Shown here: piece after piece, positions 1 through 6,102 of the stretch
Position numbering within the stretch: position 1 is the first letter of the stretch
How the letters are laid out: every line of letters begins with the position of its first letter
NCBI GenBank assembly: GCA_910588755.1
Contig: CAJUQZ010000086.1
Span: 1-16,091 of the forward strand
Source: an uncultured Lachnospiraceae bacterium
GTDB lineage: Bacteria; Bacillota; Clostridia; Lachnospirales; Lachnospiraceae
Length of the DNA: 16,091 nucleotides
Direction of reading: 5' to 3'
Translations under genes and position numbers: made by a program
Notes under the pieces: model-generated
Seen by the model: only the letters and a program-made list of their open reading frames with translations
The model's database searches: none
Told to the model about the DNA's origin: nothing

Positions 1-1121
1 AAAACAGCCAGAATAGTGAGAAGGCTGGCAAGGGATTCGTTATTGCGGCGCTGGTTTTACTGGTGCTGGTCGCGGCATCAGGTGCTGTGTGTTTTATGGT
101 GTGGAATGGAACGATTTCCTTGCCGGCTGTCGCCAGCAAGGACAAGGAAGATACAGAGGAGGAGAGCAGCAGTATAGAGGAGCTGTCAGAGCCTCAATCA
201 GAGATTGCTGCAAAAGAGTCTGTGCCAGAGGTGGATGTGACAGCGCTCTTTGCAGAGGCTGATGCGATGCTTGCTGATGGAAAAAATCAGATCAGTGTCG
301 ATGCGGAGGTGCTAAATGGTATGGAAACGCTCCGCAATGCCATGAACCAGTTTGCGGATAAGGCACAGGAGGCAGGGGATACGGCGCTTGCAGCAGACCA
401 GATTGCGGATGCATATGCTTCCTATGTCACAGCAGTCACCAGACATAAAGATATGATGAGTGGTATGGAACTTTCCGGTGCGATATATAGCCAGATTATG
501 AGCGAGATTAAGGATGCCGAGACGCTGGCAGAGGAAATGGCTGCAAAGGGATATACAGTTGACACGGCACCGCTTGGAACGATGAAGGACGCGTTTGAGA
601 CAGCCTACACGGAGCAGGTTATCAGGCAGTTTGATGATTTTACCAACAGGGACGCATGGTCTAGGACGGAAGCATGGAACCTGATGTCCGGCTTTGACAG
701 CGCATTTGATTCAGATTTGGACAATCCGCTGCGGCTCCGCTATGCGTATGCCCTTTCATGGTGGATTCAAAGACAGGTTGAGACAGAGCTTGCCAATGGG
801 ACAATCACAGGAAAAGGAGCGGCGATAAAGATTGCAGAGCTAATAGAGGCAATGGACTACAATCCGATGATGATAAATTATTATATTACTTATATGAATG
901 AGGCGGGTGAAGACTGTTCACAGGTATCGGAAGCCTATAACGAGATCGTGCAGCATATTGCAGATACGCAGGGAATATGGATTGGAACAGATATTCCTCT
1001 GGATCATTTTTGGTATTTTAATGATTTTGGCGAATATTCCGTGGATGATGTAAATGGCGTCACACCGGAGAACCGTCAGTGGATCAGGGACCGCATGGGA
1101 TCTGTGGTATTTGTACAATAA
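1..1121 (+). CDS. Single-pass membrane-anchored protein of unknown function (5' end cut by window)
   Basis: The reading frame is open from position 3 with no stop or convincing start before it, so the true N-terminus lies outside the window; a GTG at 63 falls inside the membrane segment and is unlikely to be the start. The visible protein begins with a short polar stretch, then about 23 hydrophobic residues (roughly positions 36-105 of the DNA), then an acidic, serine/glutamate-rich linker, then about 290 residues of mostly helical-looking sequence rich in Ala, Glu, Met and aromatic residues. This layout (short cytoplasmic end, one membrane helix, flexible linker, extracytoplasmic domain) resembles the many clostridial proteins with an N-terminal zinc ribbon followed by one helix, but the ribbon itself would lie upstream and is not seen. 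I do not recognise the extracytoplasmic domain. The stop codon lies inside the hairpin at 1118-1162. Confidence 0.75.
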   Translation, partial: NSQNSEKAGKGFVIAALVLLVLVAASGAVCFMVWNGTISLPAVASKDKEDTEEESSSIEELSEPQSEIAAKESVPEVDVTALFAEADAMLADGKNQISVDAEVLNGMETLRNAMNQFADKAQEAGDTALAADQIADAYASYVTAVTRHKDMMSGMELSGAIYSQIMSEIKDAETLAEEMAAKGYTVDTAPLGTMKDAFETAYTEQVIRQFDDFTNRDAWSRTEAWNLMSGFDSAFDSDLDNPLRLRYAYALSWWIQRQVETELANGTITGKGAAIKIAELIEAMDYNPMMINYYITYMNEAGEDCSQVSEAYNEIVQHIADTQGIWIGTDIPLDHFWYFNDFGEYSVDDVNGVTPENRQWIRDRMGSVVFVQ

Positions 1122-1162
1122 GAGAAACCAGGTAGGGGAGTTTCCTACCTGGTTTCTCTTAT
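1118..1162. terminator. Long hairpin between convergent genes, likely bidirectional terminator
   Basis: A perfect inverted repeat has arms at 1118-1136 and 1144-1162 (19 bp) around a 7-nt loop. The core is AGAGAAACCAGGTAGG paired with CCTACCTGGTTTCTCT. It begins at the stop codon of the upstream gene and lies 48 nt beyond the end of the convergent antiporter gene. There is no long T run on either strand, only TTTCTCTT within the 3' arm, so strong intrinsic termination is inferred from stem length and position rather than from a classic U tract. Confidence 0.7.
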
Positions 1163-1209
1163 ACATACGGGCACGTAAGGAAATAGGTCTGCTTAGACTG
1201 ATGAAAAGA

Positions 1210-2403
1210 TCATTCCCCTACTCGATTGAGGACGGAGGTATCCTTTGCATATAATATTTTCAGTATGATAGGTGTCGAGATGGAGGACACAATAATCAGA
1301 AAGATGACGGATGTAAAATATACCGGTGTTAGCAATCCTGCTGACAGTCCCTTCTGTGCCACAATCAGAGCGACTTCGCCGCGCGTCATCATTCCTACGC
1401 CGATCTTTAATGAATCGAGTCCATTAAATTTGCAGATGCGGGCCATCATTCCGCAGCCGATGATTTTTGAAATCAATCCAACGGCGACAAACGCGATGGA
1501 AAAGACCAGAATACTCATATTGACGCTTTCTACATTGGTTTTCAGGCCGATACTTGCAAAGAAGACAGGGCCAAACAGCATGTAAGAATTGATGTCCATT
1601 TTTTCTGCAATATATTTGGAGTCCCGAATGGAGCAGAGGATGATTCCAGCCACATAAGCTCCGGTGATATCAGCGATGCCAAAATACTTCTCTGCGATGT
1701 ATGCCATAGCAAGGCAGAATGCCAGTCCAAGGATCGGGATACGCCTTGTATGCGGGTATTTGTTGTCCACATACTGGAAGAGCTTATAAAAGACAAATCC
1801 GGTCACGATGGCGAACACGAAGAATAGAACCGTGTGGACCAGCACTGTTATGGGTTTGGAATCTGGGCTCTTAAAGCCAATGACAAAGGTAAGTACAATG
1901 ATGCCAATGATATCATCGATGATTGCCGCACTTAATATGGTGGTGCCGACATGTCCTTTCAATTTTCCCATTTCCTTTAAGGACTCCACAGTGATGCTCA
2001 CAGATGTCGCAGTGAGGATCGTACCTACAAAAACAGCCTTGTAAAATTCCTCCGAACCCCACGGTGCCACGCCGTAAAAGGCCATATAGAGCAGTGCGCC
2101 GCATACCAGTGGTATAAATACGCCTGCGCAGGCAATCAGAGTAGCAATGGGGCCTGTCTTTACCAGATCCTTTAGGTCTGTCTCAAGCCCAGCCGAGAAC
2201 ATCAGCAGGACTACGCCCACCTCGGCAAGCTGTATCAGGAAGTCTGATTGCTCCACCCAGCCTAGCATGCTTGGGCCAATCAGGAGTCCTGCAATAATTT
2301 CACCCACAACCTGTGGCGCCTTGCATTTTCTTGCCGCAATGCCGCAGATTTTTGCAGCGACGATAATAATTGCCAGATTTTTAAACATGATATACGATTC
2401 CAT
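1210..2403 (-). CDS. CPA2-family cation/proton antiporter (NapA/KefB-like membrane domain)
   Basis: A 397-residue polytopic membrane protein with about 12 hydrophobic segments. Family hallmarks: PQVVGEIIAGLLIGPSMLG (residues 30-48), the double aspartate in AAIIDDIIGII (D163 and D164), the ion-binding pair typical of electrogenic CPA2 antiporters, and MMTRGEVALIVAQKG (338-352). It should exchange Na+ or K+ for H+ across the cytoplasmic membrane and so serve pH or cation homeostasis; the ion cannot be read from sequence. It ends after the transport domain, with no RCK/TrkA-N or universal-stress domain, so it is the short NapA-like form rather than full KefB/KefC. The start is an ATG at 2401-2403 preceded by GAGGGG at good spacing. 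It stands alone, convergent with the upstream gene, and has its own promoter (2491-2519). Confidence 0.93.
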   Translation of the reverse strand: MESYIMFKNLAIIIVAAKICGIAARKCKAPQVVGEIIAGLLIGPSMLGWVEQSDFLIQLAEVGVVLLMFSAGLETDLKDLVKTGPIATLIACAGVFIPLVCGALLYMAFYGVAPWGSEEFYKAVFVGTILTATSVSITVESLKEMGKLKGHVGTTILSAAIIDDIIGIIVLTFVIGFKSPDSKPITVLVHTVLFFVFAIVTGFVFYKLFQYVDNKYPHTRRIPILGLAFCLAMAYIAEKYFGIADITGAYVAGIILCSIRDSKYIAEKMDINSYMLFGPVFFASIGLKTNVESVNMSILVFSIAFVAVGLISKIIGCGMMARICKFNGLDSLKIGVGMMTRGEVALIVAQKGLSAGLLTPVYFTSVIFLIIVSSISTPIILKILYAKDTSVLNRVGE

Positions 2404-2421
2404 TTTATTTCCCCTCTTTCG

Positions 2422-2435
2422 TACGATTTATCGTA
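2422..2435. promoter_or_regulatory. Inverted repeat in antiporter leader, possible operator
   Basis: TACGAT and ATCGTA flank a TT spacer (14 bp in all), beginning 19 bp upstream of the antiporter start and just outside its ribosome binding site. With a 2-nt loop it is too tight for a good RNA hairpin, so a protein-binding dyad is the more natural reading. A further TACGAT occurs at 2393-2398 just inside the coding sequence. No known regulator is recognised. Confidence 0.3.
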
Positions 2436-2490
2436 TATTTGCAGCGGATGCATTCTTGAACCACTGCATATCTTCTTGCTTTCCGTCTAC

Positions 2491-2519
2491 ATTATAGACG
2501 TTTGCAGAATGAAAAGCAA
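2491..2519 (-). promoter_or_regulatory. Sigma-A-type promoter for the antiporter gene
   Basis: On the minus strand, TTGCTT (2519-2514) is followed after exactly 17 nt by a consensus TATAAT (2496-2491). This predicts a transcript start near 2484 and a leader of about 80 nt before the antiporter ATG at 2403. Confidence 0.7.
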
Positions 2520-2637
2520 TATGAAATTTAACAGTGTCACAGCTGGTCAAAACAAAATTATTTTGAAATGAAAGAATATTGTGCAGAATATGCAAAAAAA
2601 TTAGCTGGTAATTGTAAAAAAATGTTATGTTCGGTGA

Positions 2638-2666
2638 TTGACAAAAAAAGGAAATAATACTATATT
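2638..2666 (+). promoter_or_regulatory. Sigma-A-type promoter for the HPr-like gene
   Basis: Consensus TTGACA at 2638-2643, a 17-nt spacer, then TATATT at 2661-2666. The transcript should start near 2673, giving a leader of about 97 nt before the ATG at 2770. Confidence 0.75.
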
Positions 2667-2769
2667 ATAGGCAAGAAATGGGTTTTAATATTCATGAAAA
2701 GCTTCCGATACCCAGATTGGAGTGGCACAGGAAGGAAATTATAAACAGTAAAAGGAATGGGGAGTTTGT

Positions 2770-3003
2770 ATGATAAGCAAAAACATTTTTTTATCGGATG
2801 TGGATGATGTGATGGAGTTTGTCCATCAGACAGAGAAGTGTTCCTATGATATCGATATCTCAATAGGGGACAGCGTGATTAACGCCAAATCGATTATGGG
2901 AATGCTCAGCAAGGGTTTCCGGCGCATGATGCAGATGAATATTCATGCGGAGCAGGCCAAGGCGGATGAGCTTTTGGAGCGAATTGGGAGGTTTTGCGTA
3001 TAG
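2770..3003 (+). CDS. HPr-like protein lacking the phosphorylatable histidine
   Basis: A 77-residue protein with GGGGAG upstream of its ATG. The second half contains INAKSIMGMLS (residues 37-47), matching the signature VNxKSIMGVMS around regulatory Ser46 of the phosphotransferase-system protein HPr; S41 is the equivalent serine. Length and predicted order (strand, helix, strands, helix) also fit HPr. The N-terminal part differs: where HPr has the GxHARPA loop with the phosphate-accepting His15, this protein reads FLSDVDDVMEFV. By eye, D10 falls at the His position, and the only nearby histidine (H19) is in the following helix. It therefore cannot act as a normal phosphocarrier. It might be a regulatory decoy or Crh-like effector if the serine is phosphorylated, but that is inference. 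It has its own strong promoter and precedes the tyrS T-box unit, with no terminator I can identify confidently between them. Confidence 0.8.
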   Translation: MISKNIFLSDVDDVMEFVHQTEKCSYDIDISIGDSVINAKSIMGMLSKGFRRMMQMNIHAEQAKADELLERIGRFCV

Positions 3004-3024
3004 ATTTTTATTCGTTTTGATTTC

Positions 3025-3044
3025 ACACTGGTTCGACACTGGTT
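3025..3044. repeat. Tandem 9-bp word at 11-bp period upstream of tyrS promoter
   Basis: ACACTGGTT occurs at 3025-3033 and again at 3036-3044, an 11-bp period close to one helix turn. The pair ends 17 bp before the -35 box of the tyrS promoter. It could be a phased protein-binding site or chance. Confidence 0.35.
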
Positions 3045-3061
3045 TAGCACCAAAATTTTCA

Positions 3062-3090
3062 TTGACAAAAAATGACGGAGCTGTTACAAT
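3062..3090 (+). promoter_or_regulatory. Sigma-A-type promoter for the tyrS T-box transcript
   Basis: Consensus TTGACA at 3062-3067, exactly 17 nt of spacer, and TACAAT at 3085-3090. Transcription should begin near 3097, at the 5' edge of the T-box leader. Confidence 0.8.
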
Positions 3091-3096
3091 CATAAA

Positions 3097-3432
3097 TATC
3101 GAGAAAGGCTGTGAAAAGAACAAGTAGCTTTCATGGAAACTTACAGAAAGCCGCCGGCGGATGAGAGGCGCAAGGGAACATGAAATGTGAATACCTCTTG
3201 GAGCTGCGCACCAAAATCCGTATATTTTTATGATATGCAATATATACAAGAGTAGGCTGCGACGGAGTTCCCGAACGTTATATTGGGAGGAGTATCAGAA
3301 AACATGCATTCAATTTGTTTTCCCGTACTTGCTGAGGCGCAGGGCGTGAGTCCTGTGTGAATAAAGGTGGTAACACGTGGTTTATACCTCGTCCTTTGAA
3401 CGTATTGACATTCAGGGGGCGATTTTTTTGTC
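3097..3432 (+). promoter_or_regulatory. T-box riboswitch leader of tyrS (tyrosine specifier)
   Basis: This roughly 335-nt leader senses uncharged tRNA-Tyr and lets tyrS be transcribed when charging is low. The specifier codon is TAC at 3192-3194, in GAATACC facing AAGTA, with AAGA/TCTT closing the base of stem I. The T-box proper is AAAGGTGGTAACACG (3363-3377). Its antiterminator forms by AAAGG (3363-3367) pairing with CCTTT (3393-3397) and ACG (3375-3377) with CGT (3390-3392), leaving the bulge TGGTAAC. TGGT can pair with the ACCA end of tRNA-Tyr. CGTCCTTTGAA instead pairs in the terminator (3390-3429), so the two structures exclude each other. Codon, discriminator base and downstream gene all agree on tyrosine. 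Confidence 0.93.
3390..3429 (+). terminator. T-box attenuator terminator
   Basis: The 5' arm CGTCCTTTGAA (3390-3400) pairs over 11 positions, including G-U pairs, with TTCAGGGGGCG (3411-3421), with a 10-nt loop, followed by seven T at 3423-3429. It shares its 5' arm with the antiterminator. Confidence 0.88.
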
Positions 3433-3506
3433 CCTTGTACAACAGGTCCGGCTAAGCGGAACAAACGTGGTGCACTGGCCGGGCAGATCGGAAAGGAGCA
3501 GGAAAA

Positions 3507-4727
3507 ATGCAATTGTATGATGAACTGGTTGCAAGAGGGCTGATTGCCCAGGTGACAGACGAAAATGAAATTAAGGAGATGATCAACAACGGGAAGGCGG
3601 TTTTTTACATCGGCTTTGATCCGACGGCGGACAGTCTGCACGTGGGGCACTTCATGGCGCTCTGCCTGATGAAGCGGCTTCAGATGGCAGGCAACAGGCC
3701 GATTGCCCTGATTGGCGGCGGCACGGCGATGGTTGGAGATCCCTCGGGAAAGACAGATATGCGCAAGATGATGACGACGGAGACGATCCAGCACAATGTG
3801 GACTGCTTTAAGAAGCAGATGAGCAGGTTTATTGAGTTTGGCGAGGGCAAGGCGATGATGGTCAACAATGCCGAGTGGCTGCTCGACCTCAATTACATGG
3901 ACGTGCTGCGCGAGGTTGGGCCGCACTTTTCCGTAAACCGTATGCTCGCGGCGGAGTGCTACAAGCAGCGCATGGAGAAGGGGCTTACATTTCTTGAGTT
4001 TAACTACATGATTATGCAGAGCTTTGATTTTTACACCCTGTTCCAGAAATACGGGTGCAACATGCAGTTTGGCGGCGATGACCAGTGGAGCAACATGCTT
4101 GGCGGCACAGAGCTGATCCGCCGCAAGCTTGGCAAGGACGCTTACGCCATGACGATCAACCTTCTGCTCAACTCCGAGGGTAAGAAGATGGGCAAAACCG
4201 AGTCCGGCGCGGTGTGGCTTGACGCGGAGAAGACAACGCCGTATGAGTTTTTCCAGTACTGGCGCAACGTGTCGGACACGGATGTGATCAAGTGCCTGAA
4301 AATGCTGACATTTCTTCCGCTCGAGGAGATCGAGGCGATGGAGCACTGGGAGGGCAGCGAGCTCAACAAGGCAAAGGAGATCCTCGCGTTTGAGCTGACG
4401 CAGCTGGTGCACGGCACGGAGGAGGCACAGAAGGCGAAGGAGGCGGCCGCGGCGCTGTTTGCAGGCGGTGCAAACTCGGAGAATATGCCAAAGACGGTGC
4501 TTGCGGACGAAAACTTTACCGATGGGAGTATTGATATCCTGACACTCCTTGTCACAGCCGGCATGACGGCCTCCAAATCAGAGGCAAGGCGCGCTGTGGA
4601 GCAGGGCGGCGTGTCTGTTAACGGGGAAAAGGTTTCCGATGCAAAGGCCGTGTATGTAAAGAACGTATTTGAGAAAGAGTTTGTACTGAAAAAGGGAAAG
4701 AAAAGCTTTCAGAGAATATGTCTATAA
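3507..4727 (+). CDS. tyrS: Tyrosine--tRNA ligase
   Basis: A 406-residue class I aminoacyl-tRNA synthetase that activates tyrosine with ATP and transfers it to tRNA-Tyr in the cytoplasm. The HIGH motif appears as HVGH (residues 45-48) after GFDPTADSL, as usual for TyrRS. The KMSKS loop is KMGKT (228-232, in GKKMGKTESGAVW). The tyrosine pocket region includes FLEFNYMIMQSFDF (162-175) and QFGGDDQWSN (187-196), both characteristic. The C-terminal part from about residue 340 is an S4-type RNA-binding domain. Length is near the usual 400-425 residues. The start is the ATG with AAGGAG eight nt upstream. Expression is controlled by the T-box leader directly upstream, and a strong hairpin terminator follows. 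It is the bacterial TyrS type. Confidence 0.98.
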   Translation: MQLYDELVARGLIAQVTDENEIKEMINNGKAVFYIGFDPTADSLHVGHFMALCLMKRLQMAGNRPIALIGGGTAMVGDPSGKTDMRKMMTTETIQHNVDCFKKQMSRFIEFGEGKAMMVNNAEWLLDLNYMDVLREVGPHFSVNRMLAAECYKQRMEKGLTFLEFNYMIMQSFDFYTLFQKYGCNMQFGGDDQWSNMLGGTELIRRKLGKDAYAMTINLLLNSEGKKMGKTESGAVWLDAEKTTPYEFFQYWRNVSDTDVIKCLKMLTFLPLEEIEAMEHWEGSELNKAKEILAFELTQLVHGTEEAQKAKEAAAALFAGGANSENMPKTVLADENFTDGSIDILTLLVTAGMTASKSEARRAVEQGGVSVNGEKVSDAKAVYVKNVFEKEFVLKKGKKSFQRICL

Positions 4728-4736
4728 TGGATTACT

Positions 4737-4767
4737 AAAATGAGCAGGCCTGGGCCTGCTCATTTTT
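4737..4767. terminator. Bidirectional intrinsic terminator between tyrS and prs
   Basis: AAAATGAGCAGGC (4737-4749) and GCCTGCTCATTTT (4754-4766) form a 13-bp stem with loop CTGG. TTTTT follows on the plus strand and AAAA precedes, giving a T run on the minus strand as well. It lies 9 nt after the tyrS stop and 10 nt from the prs stop, so it can serve both convergent genes. Confidence 0.93.
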
Positions 4768-4777
4768 CTATAGTCCC

Positions 4778-5968
4778 TTATACTTTAAAGATTTCATTGC
4801 CATCGAGATAGAGTTCAATGATGTGCTGGATTTTCTCGGTGGGTGTCGTCACCTGTTCTATGGACAGGTCGTGGTTTAAAAAGTCTATGATAGAAGCGAG
4901 GAATTTACTCATATCTGCCTCGAGATAATACGGCCTTGTCAGCAGCTCGGGCGGACGGTAGCTTAGGTTGGTCGTGATCACCCTGTCAAACACGCCCTCC
5001 TCGTAGGCCTTGTCAAACGCGGCCAGGCCGTTTGTGAAGATGCCGAAGGTGGTGCAGATAAACACACGTTTGGCTTTCATCGCCTTGAGCTGTTTCGAGG
5101 TATCAATCATGCTGTCACCTGACGAGATCATGTCGTCGATGATGATGATGTCCTTGCCCTCGATGTCATTTCCCAGAAATTCATGGGCGACGATAGGGTT
5201 TTTGCCATTAACAATCTTCGTGTAGTCGCGCCGTTTGTAGAACATTCCTGTGTCGGCGCCGATCACGGTCGAGAAGTAAATAGCCCTGTCCAGCGCGCCT
5301 TCGTCGGGCGAGATGACGATGATGTGCTCCTTGTCCAGCACCAGGTTCTTCTCCGCGCGCAAAAGCGCACGCGTGAACTGATAGTGCGCGGTAAAGTTGT
5401 CAAAGCCGCTCAGCGGGGCAGCGTTCTGGATTCTGGGGTCATGGGCGTCAAACGTGATAAAATTCCTGACGCCCATCTGGGTAAGCTCCTTGAATGCATA
5501 GGCGCAGTCGAGGGACTCCCGGCCGTTTCGCCGGTGCTGCCGGCCTTCATATAAGAAGGGCATGATCACATTGATGCGGTGCGCTTTTCCGTTTGTCGCG
5601 GCGATGACACGTTTTAGGTCCTGGTAGTGGTCGTCGGGTGACATATGGTTGACGTAGCCGTTCATGTTGTAGGTCAGGCTGTGGTTGCACACATCCACGA
5701 GGATAAAGAGGTCTTTCCCGCGCACGGTTTCTTCCAGAACAGCCTTTCCCTCGCCGCTGTTAAAGCGGGGCGTGCTGAACTGAAAGAGATAGTTTTTTTC
5801 CGCGTAGCCCTGAAAAGCGGGGTCGTTGATATATACATTGTTTACCTTGCTGCGAAAGTTCACAAGATAATTATTGATTTCATTTCCAAGCGCCGCGGCG
5901 CTGTTTAAGACCAGCAGTTTTAAGGGCGCTACGGGCATGGCATTTTTCAGCTGTTCCAGATATGACAT
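4778..5968 (-). CDS. prs: Ribose-phosphate pyrophosphokinase (PRPP synthetase), long form
   Basis: Makes 5-phosphoribosyl-1-pyrophosphate from ribose-5-phosphate and ATP for nucleotide, histidine and tryptophan synthesis. Visible landmarks, numbered from the ATG at 5968: RQHRRNGRE (143-151, the ATP/flexible loop region), FDAHDPRIQ (173-181, metal/active-site segment) and IIIIDDMISSGDS (274-286), the PRPP-binding loop of type I phosphoribosyltransferase folds. At 396 residues it is longer than the classical form of about 315, as in a variant I associate with Clostridia that often coexists with a second prs gene. An upstream GTG at 6007 would add 13 residues, but the promoter predicts transcription starting at about 6007, and AAAGGA precedes the ATG at 5968, so I take the ATG. 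The variant loop sequences leave some doubt about kinetics or regulation, not about the family. Confidence 0.9.
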   Translation of the reverse strand: MSYLEQLKNAMPVAPLKLLVLNSAAALGNEINNYLVNFRSKVNNVYINDPAFQGYAEKNYLFQFSTPRFNSGEGKAVLEETVRGKDLFILVDVCNHSLTYNMNGYVNHMSPDDHYQDLKRVIAATNGKAHRINVIMPFLYEGRQHRRNGRESLDCAYAFKELTQMGVRNFITFDAHDPRIQNAAPLSGFDNFTAHYQFTRALLRAEKNLVLDKEHIIVISPDEGALDRAIYFSTVIGADTGMFYKRRDYTKIVNGKNPIVAHEFLGNDIEGKDIIIIDDMISSGDSMIDTSKQLKAMKAKRVFICTTFGIFTNGLAAFDKAYEEGVFDRVITTNLSYRPPELLTRPYYLEADMSKFLASIIDFLNHDLSIEQVTTPTEKIQHIIELYLDGNEIFKV

Positions 5969-6013
5969 TTCGTATACAGTCCTTTCTGTTTCCGATAATT
6001 GTTCCACCTATAT

Positions 6014-6042
6014 TTTATATCATTCAGGTAGTGACACGTCAA
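6014..6042 (-). promoter_or_regulatory. Promoter for prs
   Basis: On the minus strand, TTGACG (6042-6037), a 17-nt spacer, and TATAAA (6019-6014). The start of transcription falls near 6007, supporting the ATG at 5968 as the prs start. Its -35 box abuts the -35 of the divergent promoter. Confidence 0.7.
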
Positions 6043-6059
6043 GGAATTTCTAGTATTAT
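6031..6059 (+). promoter_or_regulatory. Promoter for the DUF512 - der unit
   Basis: GTGACA at 6031-6036, a 17-nt spacer, then TATTAT at 6054-6059. Predicted start near 6066, about 37 nt before the ATG at 6103. It interleaves with the leftward prs promoter, so the two polymerases would occupy overlapping DNA. Confidence 0.6.
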
Positions 6060-6102
6060 TATAGAGAAGGCTGGAAAATATTGAAAAAAAAGAAGGGTAA
6101 TT

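Larger units (their letters stand above)
2404..2769. other. 366-bp divergent intergenic region with two promoters and short palindromes
   Basis: This gene-free stretch separates the antiporter gene (leftward) from the HPr-like gene (rightward). It holds a leftward promoter at 2491-2519 and a rightward one at 2638-2666, listed separately. Two short dyads are visible: TACGAT-TT-ATCGTA at 2422-2435 in the antiporter leader, and CAAAAT-T-ATTTTG at 2553-2565 between the promoters. The middle is very A+T-rich. I see no RNA gene or open frame of substance. Confidence 0.6.

Noticed and set aside
1054..1254. Small plus-strand frame spanning the hairpin after the first gene
   Set aside because: It reads through both arms of the hairpin and overlaps the end of two better-supported genes, with no ribosome binding site.
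3228..4412. Long minus-strand open frame (about 394 codons) across tyrS
   Set aside because: It lies opposite clear tyrS coding sequence, is rich in His/Arg/Leu as antisense frames of G+C-rich genes often are, and shows no family motif.
5969..6007. Upstream GTG start for prs adding 13 residues
   Set aside because: The predicted transcription start is at about 6007, and the ATG at 5968 has AAAGGA before it and gives a more family-like N-terminus.
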